Source of the DNA: Branchiostoma floridae
Lineage: Eukaryota; Chordata; Leptocardii; Amphioxiformes; Branchiostomatidae
Assembly: GCF_000003815.2 (NCBI RefSeq)
Contig: NC_049980.1
Location: 28,915,255-28,979,254 of the forward strand
Direction of reading: 5' to 3'
DNA length: 64,000 nucleotides
Below, in pieces: positions 1 through 12,662 of this stretch. The position numbers and the translations under genes were made by a program. The notes under the pieces were generated by a model. That model was not told the DNA's origin and made no database searches. It worked only from the letters and a program-made list of their open reading frames with translations. Numbering within the stretch: position 1 is the stretch's first letter; each line of letters begins with the position of its first letter.

Positions 1-1060
1 TGTAGTAGGACTGGAACATCAAGCTTCTTCTATATTGCAGACAAAATTTACAACAACTGCTTTTAGTCTGGTGTGGCAAGTTGGTGTGGTTGTTAGGGTC
101 ATTGGTCTGAAAGTGAAAGATTCTTGATTCAATTCCCTAGCAGACCACAGTAATATACCCTTGAGAGAAGGTATAATTGATACCAAAATGTTTATACAAA
201 ATACAGTCAAACTTGTCCAAGACAGTCGACCAAGGTACCAGGCAAAAGTGGCCATTTGGGACAGGTGACCGGCTTGAAAAGTGTCGACTCACAACAGGGT
301 AGAGATTGAATGGTTTCCAAGTCTAGGTGTTTTGATGTCCAGTAATTCAACACATGCACGCAAAAGACCAAAATTGTATGCACCCCTTATAAAACGGATA
401 CTGTGTTTTTGAAAGGCAAAAATGAATGCAGGTGACCTTTGACGCGTTTTACCACAAAGCAGCTCCACTGTGCAAAAAGATTTCCCGGCTGCATTTGTAC
501 CAAGGTGCTTCTAACATGTGATATAAAATAAGTCTAAACAAGGTGCACTGCCAATGGAGTATCCATCAGTGTTAATGGAGTGTCCATTAACACCGCAGGT
601 GCATGAGGGCAATGCAAAATCATGGGACATTCTCATGGCAGAGCACACTTCTGCACAGTCAACATGTCGCATTTTTTCCAGCCAGGGGGACATCCAAAAT
701 GCAACATTTTCCAAATGTCACACAATTGGTTGGCTTAAGATGTCTTGTGTATACGTAATGGTATGTAAAGTCTGATATTGATCGATTTCAAATGTGTATC
801 TCTTAATTATCTTAAGCATGCAATCAAATTCGTCAATTAGCGGCCTCAAACTCCGACCTCACATGAATCAAATCAGAAGCCCCCCCTCCCCCCCGGGGAG
901 GTGAGTAAAGGGTGTGTTCATCAGATCGTGATATTTGCTCAAAAACTATAGCTTCAATGTTTTACTGTTTTGAGAACACCATTGAAACTTCTTTCTCCGT
1001 CTCATTCAATCCAGTATACAGTGTGAGAGAGTAGATGATTACAATTTTCGCTCTTCATTT
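1..1060. other. No gene seen
   Basis: AT-leaning DNA. 183-290 resembles the ACAGTCAAACTTGTCCAAGA repeat start seen again at 33970. A poly-C tract lies at 883-897. No supported exon. Confidence 0.5.
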
Positions 1061-1063
1061 CAG

Positions 1064-1128
1064 CAAATTCAAGACCACACTCTGTGCTGAATCCACCATA
1101 CCTCGACCGAGACCGGAGACGATACTGA
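1064..1128 (+). CDS. Possible terminal exon of an upstream plus-strand gene
   Basis: After the polypyrimidine acceptor CTCTTCATTTCAG, one frame reads NSRPHSVLNPPYLDRDRRRY and stops at 1126-1128. A second frame is also open (KFKTTLCAEST...) to GCCAG|GTACC at 1135. No family recognised and no partner exon found in the first kilobase. Confidence 0.25.
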
Positions 1129-1317
1129 TTGCCAGGTACCATTGACCCCTTGCTGACATCACACTTCCATCCATTAAGCTTTGGGTCATTTCAACTTGAG
1201 ACGGATCAGAGGACTGATTGAAGGCTTGTTTGTAAGTGCATACACTGTACCTTTGTATACATTCATTATAACGTATGAAATCTCTGCATTATTACTTATA
1301 TACCTAAAGTGGGGTCA

Positions 1318-1550
1318 TGTAGCATAAGGGCATGGTGTTGACTCATAACCCAGGGGCTCTGGATTCGAATCCGTTGATATGCCACTGATCTTGTGCCCTT
1401 GGGAAAGACTATTTGCACCCCACTTAACGGTGTGAGGGGTTTCAAACCTACAGTAATATGGCCACAACTGGGGCAATTACTGTTGTATTGAAGTCACCTG
1501 AGTTATGGCTGAATGGCAGCCACTCCTGAGCCCCCTACAATTCACACACC
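1318..1550 (+). mobile_element. tRNA-headed SINE (diverged)
   Basis: Head with box-B-like GGATTCGAATCC at 1361-1372, then the shared body GATCTTGTGCCCTTGGGAAA seen also in the complete SINE at 3406. Confidence 0.6.
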
Positions 1551-2689
1551 ACCATTTTTGTATGAAACATTTTTGTCGGAAACATTCAACATTCAAACAG
1601 GCACTTCAACTTCAGCACCTTGGACAGCCCTGGTCCTCACATAGGTCTCAATGCACACGATGATCATGGTAAACATACGAGAAGACAAAAAAAGGAAACC
1701 GGGCACATTTCCTGATCCGTCATGTCAAGAAAACTTGCGGCCTGTCCCACAATCAGTCAACATAGTTACAATATGAATGTGCGCACTGGAATTACTAAAT
1801 ACCAACAATCTTTATTGACACGACAAAAGTACAGCGACTTTCGTAAGGTCTACATGTATAACAACTACTTACAGTACAACTAAACACACATATATGGATA
1901 TCTATAGGTATGACTAAATCAACATATCGGAATTGCATGGGATTGCACCCCAGGGAGGCTGGCATCCTTATTGGTCCTAAGGTACTTTACGCTGCCGGGT
2001 GAAATCGTAGGGGGTCTCTCGGCCAAACAAAACCAGAGGGTGAACCACCATCTCCCCTCACCCACTCTCCTCTCCCTACCCCTGCCTCTGTAAATCTCTC
2101 TGCGGCAAGGGTCTCTCTCTGCCCATCAGAGTTTTCCAATGGGTTTTGCCCATTAAACTCTGATTCTGGCCAAAGATTGGTGTGGTGTCTGATTGGTATA
2201 ATCTTGAGACCACCTCAGGGTTCTCAGTGCACTTGAGCATAGTGGTTACGCTGTAGTTTGTATCCCCATTCACTGTGATTTGGGCCCCTACGCTATGTTT
2301 CAACCAGTGTAGGGGGCGGTTCTGTTGTTGCATAACGAAGATGAAAAATCTTGGCTTCATTTCTTTAGATTTGGCTCTGGAAATGCATGGAACAGTGTAT
2401 CTCAGCATGTACAATATTTAAAATATTTCAGGGGGAGGATGCTTCCTCAGACCAACAGAAATGCTCATGCCACATGGTTTTGCCACATGTCATCTTCTTC
2501 CTGTTACCTATACTTCCTGTAACCAATACAAAGTAGGAGCCAAAAGGCAACTTCAGTAGGAAAAAGGTTAAATGAATCGAATGGATGGCACTTCAGCACC
2601 CTGATGTAGTAAACATCAAAATCAGTGGCTGCAAGCATATTATCATCAGATTATTTCTACTTATTCATATTTCTGAGGCATCCTTATGC
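1551..2689. other. No gene seen
   Basis: Pyrimidine-rich 2049-2130 and GCCCATCAGAGTTTTCC / TTTTGCCCATTAAACTCTG partial inverted segments (2121-2165). Nothing with coding support. Confidence 0.45.
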
Positions 2690-3405
2690 TCCCTATGCTG
2701 TGAATCTTGATGATCTTGAAAATCTTGATGAGAACACTGCAACTCAGTGCTTGAATTCAATTGGACATCCTGAGTGGAACGTAGTTTCACAGTAACTGTA
2801 TTGCTGAAAGCCCCTTGATCGCAAATTTTAACATAAATTTTATAAAACCACCACCAATATCTCACGATTTACAGTCCTGTCTCACTGTCTTTTTCAGTGT
2901 CATTGCTTGATCATTCCACAGCTCCTTGTCAAAAGCAAAACTTTTATAAGACGATTGTTTTCAGATTGAAACTTGTTGGCAAAAGTTGAAGGTAAAACAT
3001 CTGTTGGCAACTAATTTGCAGGCACAACTGGAATATTCAGTCCTTCATGGACTTTGTTAAAATTTCAGAATATATTCACTTTGCTTGTAGCTCAGTTTCA
3101 GTTGTACTGCTGAAAGCCCCTTACTTGCAGACATAAAACCACTTGCGCCAATATTTCACGATTTACAGTACCGTATAACTGTCTTTTTAAGTCTCCACCT
3201 TTGTCAGTGGCATTGCTTGATCATTTAATTGAAGACCCTGAGCAAAACTTTTGTAGGGAGATCATTTTCATATGAAGCTTATTAAAAAAAGTTGAAGGTG
3301 AAACTTTTGTCTACTTGAGGCAAAACATTTGCTTGCACAACTTAGAATATTCTGTCCTACATGGACTGTGTGAACTTCTATATTTATAATTAGTACCACT
3401 TTGCT

Positions 3406-3890
3406 ACAGTGGGTGCAGTGGTAGCATGTGCGGATCTGCACCGAGAGGTGGCGGGTTCGAATCCGCCTGCCGTGCCACCGATCTTGTGCCCTTGGGAAAG
3501 GCACTTAACACGACTTTCCCCACTTTACTCAGGTGAGAGTGAGTACCTGGCTTTGGCTGGGGCCGTCCCTCGGATAGGACGTTAAATGGAGGTCCCGTGT
3601 ATGGGGAGAGCCACACCCCATGCACGTTAAAGAACCCCCACACGTGCGATGGTGCGGTGTGGATGGAGCAAACCATTCTGTCTGGAGTTGGTGATTCACT
3701 ACAAATCACCCGGACGGAGGCCTGGCGAACCTCTGTCTCGTATCAGCCACACGGTGATTACATTATTCACCATGCCCCGGAGAGGAGATAGGCGCCGCCA
3801 GGGGACTAAAATGCCTATTGATACAGCACAACATGTTGTGCTGCCCCTACGGCTGATTAAAAGGCTATGGGATGAATGAAATGATGAATG
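3406..3890 (+). mobile_element. Complete tRNA-derived SINE with 11-bp target-site duplication
   Basis: The target duplication ACCACTTTGCT flanks it (3395-3405 and 3891-3901). Head: A box TGGTAGCATGTGCGG and B box GGTTCGAATCC (3453-3463). Body: CTTGTGCCCTTGGGAAAGGC and GGACGTTAAATGGAGGTCCC. The tail is a short GATGAATG-type repeat. Inserted inside the 2.7-7.1 kb tandem array. Confidence 0.85.
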
Positions 3891-5927
3891 ACCACTTTGC
3901 TTGTAGGCTAGGTTCACACGTGCAGTCATACTTCTAAAAGCCCATTATTGCAAAGTTAACATAAACCACCACCAATATTTCACAATTTACATGCAGTACC
4001 AAATCCGACTTTTGAGACCAGCTGCAGTGCTTAGTGTCATTGCTCGATCATTCAATTCAACACCCTGAGCAACTTAAACATGAAACAACCACCAACATTT
4101 CACAATTTAAGTAGTTTTTATCACTTTCCTTTTGAGAATTCTGTTTTGTGAAGTCTTGGTTTACTTATAATAATATAAGTATCACTTTGCTTGTAGCTTA
4201 GTTTCACAGTTCCAAACATTAAACCACCACCAATATTTCACAATGTACAGTTCCACATCACTTTTTAGACCACCACAGACTGTCATTGCTTGATGAAGTT
4301 CAACTTGCTCATTCAATTCATCAAAACTTTAATTTGTAGATGATTGTTTTAGATTATGTGGGCAAAAGTTGAAGTTGAAACATCTGTAGGCAAATGATTT
4401 GGGCACAACTAGAATATTCTGTCCTTCATGGACTTTGTTTGATAGAACTTCAGAATCTATATTACCTGCTTGTGGCTTAGTTTTACAGTTGTACTGCTGA
4501 AAGCCCCTTACTTGCAAACATAAAACCACCTTGTGCCACTATTTCACAATTTACAGTTACCGTATACATGTAACTGTATTTTTTAAACCACCTCTGTCCG
4601 TGGCATTGCTTGATCATTCAGTTGAAGACCCTGAGCAAAACTTTTGTTTTTGTTGGGGGATTGTTTTCATATGAAGCTTGTGTGAAAAGTTGAAGGTGAA
4701 ACTTTTGTCTACTAGGCAAAAGATTTGCAGGCAAAACTAGAAGATTCTGTCCTACATGGACTTTGTTAGAACTTCTATATTTAGTTTCACTTTGCTTCAG
4801 GTGTTTCACAGTCATTATAACTGCTGAAGCTGCCCCTTAATTGCAAAGTTCAGAACATAAACCACCATCAAGGATACTGTATAGCAGTTTCTGTCTTTTT
4901 TGAGACCACCTCTGTCAGTGGCAATTTTCTTACTCCCTGAGCAAAACTTTTGTAGGGAGATCATTTTCACATGAAGCTTGTGTGAAAATGTTGAAACTTT
5001 TGTCTACGAGGCAAAAGCTCTGCAGGCAAAACTAGAAGATTCTGTCCTACATGGACTTTGGAACTTCTATATTGAGTACCACTTTGCTTGTAGGTTGCTT
5101 TCACAGTCATACTTGCTGAAAGCCCCTTAATTACAATGTTCAGGACATGAACCACCACCAATATTTCAAGATTTATAGTTCCATATCGGTCTGTCTTTTT
5201 GAGACCAGTGCTCAATGACGTCATTGCTTGATCATTCAATTCAACATGCTGAGCGACTTTAACTAAAGCAGGAAGATTGTTTTCAGATGAAGCTTGTGGG
5301 CAAAAGTTGAAGGTGAAATTTCTGTAAGCTTAATTCAGAACTTTTATTAATACGACTTTGTTCCTGGCTTTATGTTAATTAGGTTCAGTGCTGAATGTGA
5401 TGATTAATTGCAAACATAAAACCACCACCAATATTTAAAAATTTAATTACTTTTTACCACTTTCCTTTTGAGATTTCTGTTTTGTGAAATCTTGGTTAAA
5501 TGATTATTAGTATCACTTGGCTTGTAGTTTAGTTGGAGTAACTGCTGAAAGTCCCTTAAGAGCAGAAACATAAAACCACCACCATAATCATATTTCACGA
5601 TTTACAGTACTGATCAGTACCGTATAACTGTCTTGTTGAGACCACCTCTGTCAGTGGCATTACTTGATTCCTGATCACAACTTTTGTGGGGAGATTGTTT
5701 TCATGTGAAGCTTGTGTGAAAAAGTTGAAGATGAAACATTTGTTGGAAAGTTTAACATAACACCACCACCAACATTTCACGATTCACAGCTCCTGATATA
5801 TTTTTTTGAATCGACAGAAGCCGTTCGTTCAACCGTTCGTTTGGATGCATGGATGGATGCATGGATCGGTCAATTTAACCAAACCCTTTTAATAAAGCCT
5901 TTATATACGTCTGATTGCGTAATTGAG

Positions 5928-6018
5928 TAAGCGTGGCCAAGCGGTCCAAAGCACGGTACTTTATATAGCAGTTTGCTTCTGCAGCCGTGGATCATGGGTT
6001 CGAACCCCACTTGCTACA
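5928..6018 (+). pseudogene. tRNA-like sequence (Leu/Ser type) with pol III boxes and T-run
   Basis: A box TGGCCAAGCGGTCC and B box GGTTCGAACCC are intact, a 5-bp anticodon-type stem CACGG/CCGTG is present, and a T8 run follows (6021-6028). The acceptor stem pairs poorly and the anticodon loop is 28 nt, so an intron-bearing functional tRNA is unlikely; a tRNA pseudogene or SINE head is better. Confidence 0.5.
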
Positions 6019-7319
6019 ATTTTTTTTCTTTGTTGGACAAATCTCATGTTATGTTTTTTAATAGAAGAAAGACCAATCAGTAATTCGATGTTTAAAAACT
6101 CTTTTTCCGTGAGATTTTGTTTAACATCCAGGCTTTTTCCAAAATACGCACCGGCCAGCTTTTTTCAGAAGCTTTCTTGTTTAGACCACCACAAACTGTC
6201 ATTGCTTGATGAAGTTGATCGAGTCAATTCAGCATTCTTTGCAAAACCTTTGTAGAAAGTTTTACGCGAAGATTATGTGCCTGGGCAAAAGTTGAAGGTT
6301 GAACACCTGTAGGGAGATGATTTGCAGGCACAACTAGAATATTCTGTCCATCATGGACTTGTATATCAACCACCCCAATATTTCACTTTCGTTTCGAGAT
6401 TTCTGTTTTGTGAAATCTTGGTTTTATTATCTTCTATATTTGTACCACTTTGCTTGTAACGTAGTTCTACAATTGTACCGCAGAAAGCCCCTTTATCATC
6501 ATCATCTGTCATCCATGGCGGGTGGGGTAAGGCATTGCAGCCCCTTAATTGCAAAGTTTACACAGGACCGCCACCTGAATATTTCACACTTTACACTGTT
6601 TTAGACCACCACTGCGACAATGTCATTGCTTGATCATTGAATTCAAGACCCTGAGCAAAAGTTTTGTGGAGGAATAATTTTCAGATGAAGCTTGTGGGCT
6701 GGTTGGAGGTGAAACTTTTGTGGGCAAAAGATTCTCAGGCAAAAGTTGAAAATTCTGTCTTCCATTGACTTTGTTAGACCAATTTGTTACTGGCTTAGCT
6801 TAAATTACAATACTAGGTTCAATGCTGAATGTCCCTTAAATAATTGCAAACTGTATATTAACCACCACCACCATTTTACTTTGAAATTCTTTTTGAGATT
6901 CCTGTTTTCTGAAATCTTGTTGTACATGTGTTTCTGTGCCCACACTGGCTGAGCACATAAAGTGCAAGACATCTAAATGAATTCATTGAATTCATTGAGA
7001 TGCTCTCACTGAGTCTCCGAGTGTCATTGCTTGATCAAGTTTGAACCCTCACCATTGCTGAAAATCTTCCCATCCTCAATTCCACCCTGAGTGAAACTTA
7101 ATTGAATTTTGGCAACCCATTTGCAGGCAAAACTATATAGGATACTGTCAACCATGGACTTTGTCAGAACTTGTCAATCTGTACAAAATGTAGTTTTCTG
7201 AGTTTAAACGACTTTCCTGAAGGAGGTTTTATGGAGGTTCTGTGCTCCAGGGGTGTTGTCAGGACAAACTGTAGACTTTAACTGATAGAGGTTCAGTGCT
7301 TAAGAATCAATTTGTGCAT

Positions 7320-7445
7320 CAGGGCTTCGGGTTGGGTCAAGCACTGCCAAACGGCTGTCAGCCTTTTAGCGTAGCGGTTTGCGTTGCAGGGTCTGTGATC
7401 TGGGAGCCTGGGTTTGACAAGGGTTTGAATCCCGGGAGTCGGGAT
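7320..7445 (+). pseudogene. Degenerate tRNA-like repeat
   Basis: GCCTTTTAGCGTAGCGGTTTGC (A-box-like) and GGGTTTGAATCCCGGGA (B-box-like), with a TTTCTTACTCCTTTC tail. Similar to 7620-7760. Confidence 0.35.
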
Positions 7446-7594
7446 TTTGTTTCTATCTGTTTCTTACTCCTTTCTTACATTGGTTCCCATGCCGACCGTG
7501 TGAGTGATAGGCAAGAGATGTGCCACACAGGGATATAGAACTCTGAGATTCGAAGACGAATCTTGAAAAGAAAAGAGAGAGTCTTTTAACAATG

Positions 7595-7760
7595 GGGTTC
7601 AAGCACTGCCAAACTGTCCACGCCAACAGCTCTGAGCTTTTGGCATTGTGGTTTGCGCATTGGTTTTGTGATCTTGCATTTAATTTAATGCAGCTGCCCA
7701 GGTTTGGCGCAGGTTTGAATCCCGTGAGTCAAGAAAATTGTTTCTTTCTGTTGCAACTCA
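7595..7760 (+). pseudogene. Second copy of the degenerate tRNA-like repeat
   Basis: Shares CAAGCACTGCCAAAC, GTGGTTTGCG, CTGTGATCT-like and GGTTTGAATCCCG blocks with 7320-7445, about 285 bp away. Confidence 0.35.
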
Positions 7761-8305
7761 CCCTTCTAGTTCTTTCAGTTAACTTTTACTGATATAGGAT
7801 CGATGGTAAGAACAAATCTGTACATCACTACGTAGGCCATAATGTGAAGGATTTGAATATGGGAAACAAATGCTGAAAGCCCTAAAGCATGTGCAATGTG
7901 TTAATAAGATTTGCCAAATAGCAATTAACTGTTACTAAAGCAACTGGATATGATTTTGAAAACAATAAGACCTTTACAGGTAGCATCCACAACCTTTTGT
8001 CAATGATACGGAGCGGATCTGATGCATTAGCAAGCGCAATGTCGGTAAAGACAAATTTTAGATAGTCCAATAGGACATTTACCTTATATCATGAGGAAAC
8101 TTGCCAATGACCTAATACCATCATAATCTTTACATTACAAACTGCAATTCATAGCTTCTGAGTGAAAAAGGAAACTTTGTCTCCAAACATCCTGCCTTTC
8201 TGGATTCAATTCATGCAAAGTTTCCTTATTGAATCGTTATTGCTTTGGTGGCTAAACCCATCTGACATTCATGTAAGCGAATTAGGCACTGGTTTTCATG
8301 CACAC

Positions 8306-8329
8306 ACACGCACACACACACACACACGA
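8306..8329. repeat. (CA)n microsatellite
   Basis: Alternating CA with one CG interruption. Confidence 0.8.
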
Positions 8330-8619
8330 CAGTCACTGTTCACACGCACACCCAAGATCTGTCCAACTCGAGTTGCTCTCTTCCAAAATCTAAAACGAAA
8401 CCTCCTAGTTAAAAGTTAAAGTTAAAAGAAAAGCTGCTTCATCACCCAAACTGACACCACCGAATACTTTCTGCCCCAAGAGCTGAATCTACCACTCAAA
8501 AATCAATACCATATCAGATAAAGCTGTATGTATATACATATGTAAATACTTTTCGTTTTGTGACCGCATCTGAACTGTGAGCAGCGACATCTGTCCTGCA
8601 GTACAATGTGAACCAGTCA

Positions 8620-8690
8620 GAATTGCCCTGAAGAAGGTGACAGACGGTCACCGAAACGTTGGTGAGAATAAAGCACGTTGTGTAAAAAGA
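8620..8690 (+). other. Hammerhead-core-like motif CTGAAGA...GAAAC before AATAAA
   Basis: CTGAAGA is followed by a six-base stem GGTGAC/GTCACC and GAAACGTTGG, then GAATAAAG. This matches the arrangement CUGANGA-stem II-GAAA found in hammerhead cores and at retroelement ends. Stems I and III were not demonstrated. Confidence 0.3.
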
Positions 8691-9829
8691 GTCTCTTTAT
8701 TCAGTGATGTACCAACCTGATGAAACTGTTCACGGGGGCAATACCATGATATCAATTGTCAAAATCAGATGTTCCAGAATCCATCCAACATAAAAAAAAA
8801 CTGATGACTTGGAAGCTCACAATGTATCCATGGCCGCATTTCTGTCGGCATGTGATGGGTCTAGATGGTTTGGAACGGGCTTAAACGCTCCTAGATGGCA
8901 TCGGAACAATTTCAGACGCTTTCATTTTCACAGAGGCGACTTTAACAAAATATTGCAATTGGTTCTCCACGGTGATAGTGACTGTCTCAGGGTTCTCTTT
9001 GGGAGCCTAATACTCAAATGTGTCCAGGCAAGCCTATTTTAATCAGGGAGGTTAACAAACAGTAGGATTCAAGGGCAACCAACTAGACGACAAGTCTAAC
9101 TCTAAGTCTAACCCTATGGCTCTGCTGCGCTTATGTTGCTGGATTAAATGTTTAACCCCCTTGTTCTATGAATTTCCCGTAATTTGTAAAGGAAAACAGT
9201 ATTTCATCCCCGTAAGTTGTAGTGAGGTAGCTAAATTTGCGTACTATTTGCATTTTGGAATTTACCGAAATACGAAATTATTGAAATGTATACCAAGACA
9301 AAAATATTACTTCCTGAATTTAACATACCGGTAAATTGTTTAGCATAACAAGCTGACTAACTCCAAAAAAAAACGGGTAAATAGTTAGGACTTAATTGCT
9401 GTGTTTTTTTCTTTATAAAATTAATGCGTAAAAAATGTATCCGGAGCGCCACGCAAGGTCGTTGCCCCATGTGCACTGCATATTAGAGCCCTTGAGGTCG
9501 TTTGAGGTGTTTAGGCAGACCCCCACCCCCCATGTTGCACAGAGGTCTTCCACAAGATCCAACCTTCCTATCTCTGAACAAAGCTAAATAATATAATCGA
9601 TGACACAAGAAAATTTAGCATGCAGTCATGACTTGCAGTGAGGAAAAATATCTATTTTACGAGACATGAAGATTTTGAAGAACCTGTCTCCAGGCTGTTC
9701 TCTATCTTGCGGTAGGGAAGGACAGCAATGGTCAAACGGTAAAAAAGGTGTTTCTGTTGGACAGATATAATTTACCTTGGCGTATTATTGTGGTCAGTAG
9801 GTTACCCAATCTGTCAGTAATGAGGCTGT

Positions 9830-10012
9830 TTTAACATGCTTGAGGCACCTCCAACACAGGACCCCCATTTTTACATCCCTTCTGAAAGACGAATGCAAGC
9901 TTTTACAGCATGTCCGAGCCGAGCCGACCCTGGGATCGAACTCAGATCCACAGATCTATGGAACTATTGGATCTAGATGACTAAGCAGTGAGGTTGCATT
10001 ACCGCCTGGCCA
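9830..10012 (-). mobile_element. tRNA-headed SINE, minus strand
   Basis: Read on the minus strand: A box GTGGCCAGGCGGTAATGC and B box GAGTTCGATCCC, then a body with CAGAAGGGATGTAAAAATGG and GGAGGTGCC. Confidence 0.6.
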
Positions 10013-10019
10013 CAGGGAC

Positions 10020-11108
10020 GATTCTAGAAGTTCAATTACTGATGATGCATATATCAACTATATGCATAAGAAAGAAATTCAATACTTTCCCATGATAATT
10101 TAGATACATATTTCTCTCCATACCTTTGAGTGAACTACTGCTCTTACTCACCATAAGGCAGCATGTTGTGTGACACTGTGTGTACTTCAATCACAGCTCT
10201 CAGACTTTGAATCTAACAGAGTCTCATAATCAAGAAGCCATTGAAAAAAAAACATGTCAGCTCATATCTGTAATCCTTTTCCAGAACAAAGCATTGTCCA
10301 TAGCCCATAATGACACCATTTTGTCCCTTCAACCTTCATGTAAAAAGTACAACATTGACCTTGTATCCACCCTGTGTAATTTCATGCTGTTTAAAAGCAT
10401 CTTTCAAATCCTTTTGTCTGTACAAAGGAGAAGCTCGAGGTAGAGAATTTGTTACCCTGTTGGACTTTTTCTCTGAAATACCATGATCTTGATGATGATA
10501 TGGCACATTTAGCATCTATTAATAATATCTATCAATAATGGGATTGACCACTGTGATGATTCATTAAGTATTATAAAATCATAATGTCATTGATTGAAAA
10601 AAAATTGTCCTTTGTTAATTACTAGGTGAGCTTTCCGCTGCCAATGACCTGTCGACATGTGAATTTCTTACTTTTTTCCATCTACATTTTGTAATCCTTT
10701 TTGTGGATTTTTTTCAGGCCATTACCAGCTAACAGCTACTAAAGTGTACTAAAGAGATTTTTCTTAGAAGTACCAAAGACTAAAAAAAATAAATGTTTAT
10801 AATTTTTGTATGGAGCTCAGATGTCTTTCATGTTAAACCAATTTGAAGTTGAATATCTCATACTGCTATAATTATGCATGACTTTCTTTGTCCTCAGTGT
10901 GAATCAGGACTCCTATGTCTTGGTCTCAAGTTGATGTACATTAATGATTAAGTATTCTCGATGCGCTGCATTAAAGGGACATGTTTTTTTTTTCATTATC
11001 ATTTTTTTTTACATTGCATGTCTTTCCAGCTGTCATGCTGTTGTTCAGCTCTTGTTTAACATTTCGCTAGACGACTCTCTTGGTGCTGGGTTTCACTTTT
11101 TCTCCTCA
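10020..11108. other. No gene seen
   Basis: AT-rich intergenic or intronic DNA with short poly-A/T runs. Confidence 0.5.
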
Positions 11109-12662
11109 CTATGACCTCCAGCAGCAGCAGTCATCTTTTTTTTTTTGGCAATGACCTTCGACAGCGGGCAGGCATCTTTCTTTGGCAATGACCTCCAGCA
11201 GCAGCAGCCATCTTTTTTTTTTTGGCGATGGCCTTCGGCAGCAGGCAGGCATCTTTCTTTGGCAAGCCTTTTGCGATGACTTCAAACAGCAGGCAGGCAT
11301 ATTTTCTTTGGCAATGTCCTCCGGCAGCAGCAGCCATCTTTTTTTTTTGGCGATGGCCTTCGGCAGCGGGCAGGCATCTTTCTTTGGCAATGACCTTCGA
11401 CAGCGGGCAGGCATCTTTCTTTGGCAATGACCTCCAGCAGCAGCAGCCATCTTTTTTTTTTTGGCGATGGCTTCGGCAGCAGGCAGGCATCTTTCTTTGG
11501 CAATGACCTCCGGCATTTTTTGCGATGACCTCAAACAGCAGGCATGCATATTTTCTTTGGCAATGTCCTCCGGCAGCAGCAGCCATCTTTTTTTTTTTGG
11601 CGATGGCCTTCGGCAGCAGGCAGGCATCTTTCTTTGGCAATGACCTCCGGCATTTTTTGCGATGACCTCAAACAGCAGGCATGCATATTTTCTTTGGCAA
11701 TGTCCTCCGGCAGCAGCAGCCATCTTTTTTTTTTTGGCGATGGCCTTCGGCAGCAGGCAGGCATCTTTCTTTGGCAATGACCTCCGGCATTTTTTGCGAT
11801 GACCTCAAACAGCAGGCATGCATATTTTCTTTGGCAATGTCCTCCGGCAGCAGCAGCCATCTTTTTTTTTTTGGCGATGGCCTTCGGCAGCAGGCAGGCA
11901 TCTTTCTTTGGCAATGACCTCCGGCATTTTTTGCGATGACCTCAAACAGCAGGCAGGCATATTTTCTTTGGCAATGTCCTCCGGCAGCAGCCATCTTTTT
12001 TTTTTTGGCGATGGCCTTCGGCAGCGGGCAGGCATCTTTCTTTGGCAATGACCTCCAGCATTTTTTGCGATGACCTCAAACAGCAGGCAGGCATATTTTC
12101 TTTGGCAATGACCTCCGGCAGCAGCAGCCATCTTTTTTTTTTGGCGATGGCCTTCGGCAGCAGGCAGGCATCTTTCTTTGGCAATGACCTCGACAGCGGG
12201 CAGGCATCTTTCTTTGGCAATGACCTCTGACAGCAGGCAGGCATATTCTTTGGGGCAATGACCTTTGGCAGCAGACATGTATCTTTTTTTGCGATGACCT
12301 CCGACAGCAGTGGCCACCTTTTTTTTTGGCGATGCAGCAGGCAGGCAGGCATATTCTTTTGGGCAATAACCTTTGGAAGCAAATAGGTATCTTTTTTTGC
12401 GATGATCTCCGACAGTAGCTGTGAGCCATCTTTTCTTTGGCAATGACCTCCGGCAGCAGCAGCCATCTTTTTTTTTAGGCGATGACCTTCGGCAGCAGGC
12501 AGGCATATCTATTTAGGCAATGACTTTCGGCAACAGACAGGCATCTTTTCTTTGGCAATGACCTCCGGCAGCAGCCATCTTTTTTTTTGGGCGATGGCCT
12601 TCGGCAGCAGGCAGGCATATTTATTTGGGCAATGAAGTTTGGCAGCAGACAGACCATCTTTT
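11109..12662. repeat. Minisatellite with 137-bp higher-order unit
   Basis: Short blocks (GGCAATGACCTCCGGCAG, CAGCAGGCAGGCATC, poly-T) repeat every ~35-50 bp. Between about 11510 and 11950 they form a near-identical 137-bp unit (starts at 11544, 11681, 11818). 137 is not a multiple of three, so the long open frames on both strands are by-products. Confidence 0.9.

Larger units (their letters stand above)
2690..7060. repeat. Diverged tandem array, about 11 units of ~330-400 bp
   Basis: Landmarks recur in the same order: CATTGCTTGATCATTCA, CCCTGAGCAAAACTTTTGT, GAAGCTTGTG, TTCTGTCCT(A/T)CATGGACT, TACCACTTTGCTTG, GCTGAAAGCCCCTTA, and ACCACCACCAATATTTCAC. The first landmark is found near 2903, 3213, 4038, 4280, 4605, 5222, 6200, 6622 and 7023. 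Interrupted by the SINE at 3406-3890 and an insert at about 5790-6180. Confidence 0.8.
7800..9829. other. No gene seen
   Basis: Apart from the CA microsatellite and the hammerhead-like motif, no splice-supported frame. 9455-9510 (GTGCACTGCATATTAGAGCC) recurs loosely at 36598-36640. Confidence 0.45.

Noticed and set aside
11109-12506. Very long Lys/Ala/Cys-rich open frames on the minus strand and partners on plus
   Set aside because: They are produced by a minisatellite with a 137-bp period; the frame shifts each unit, both strands are open and there are no splice or start contexts.
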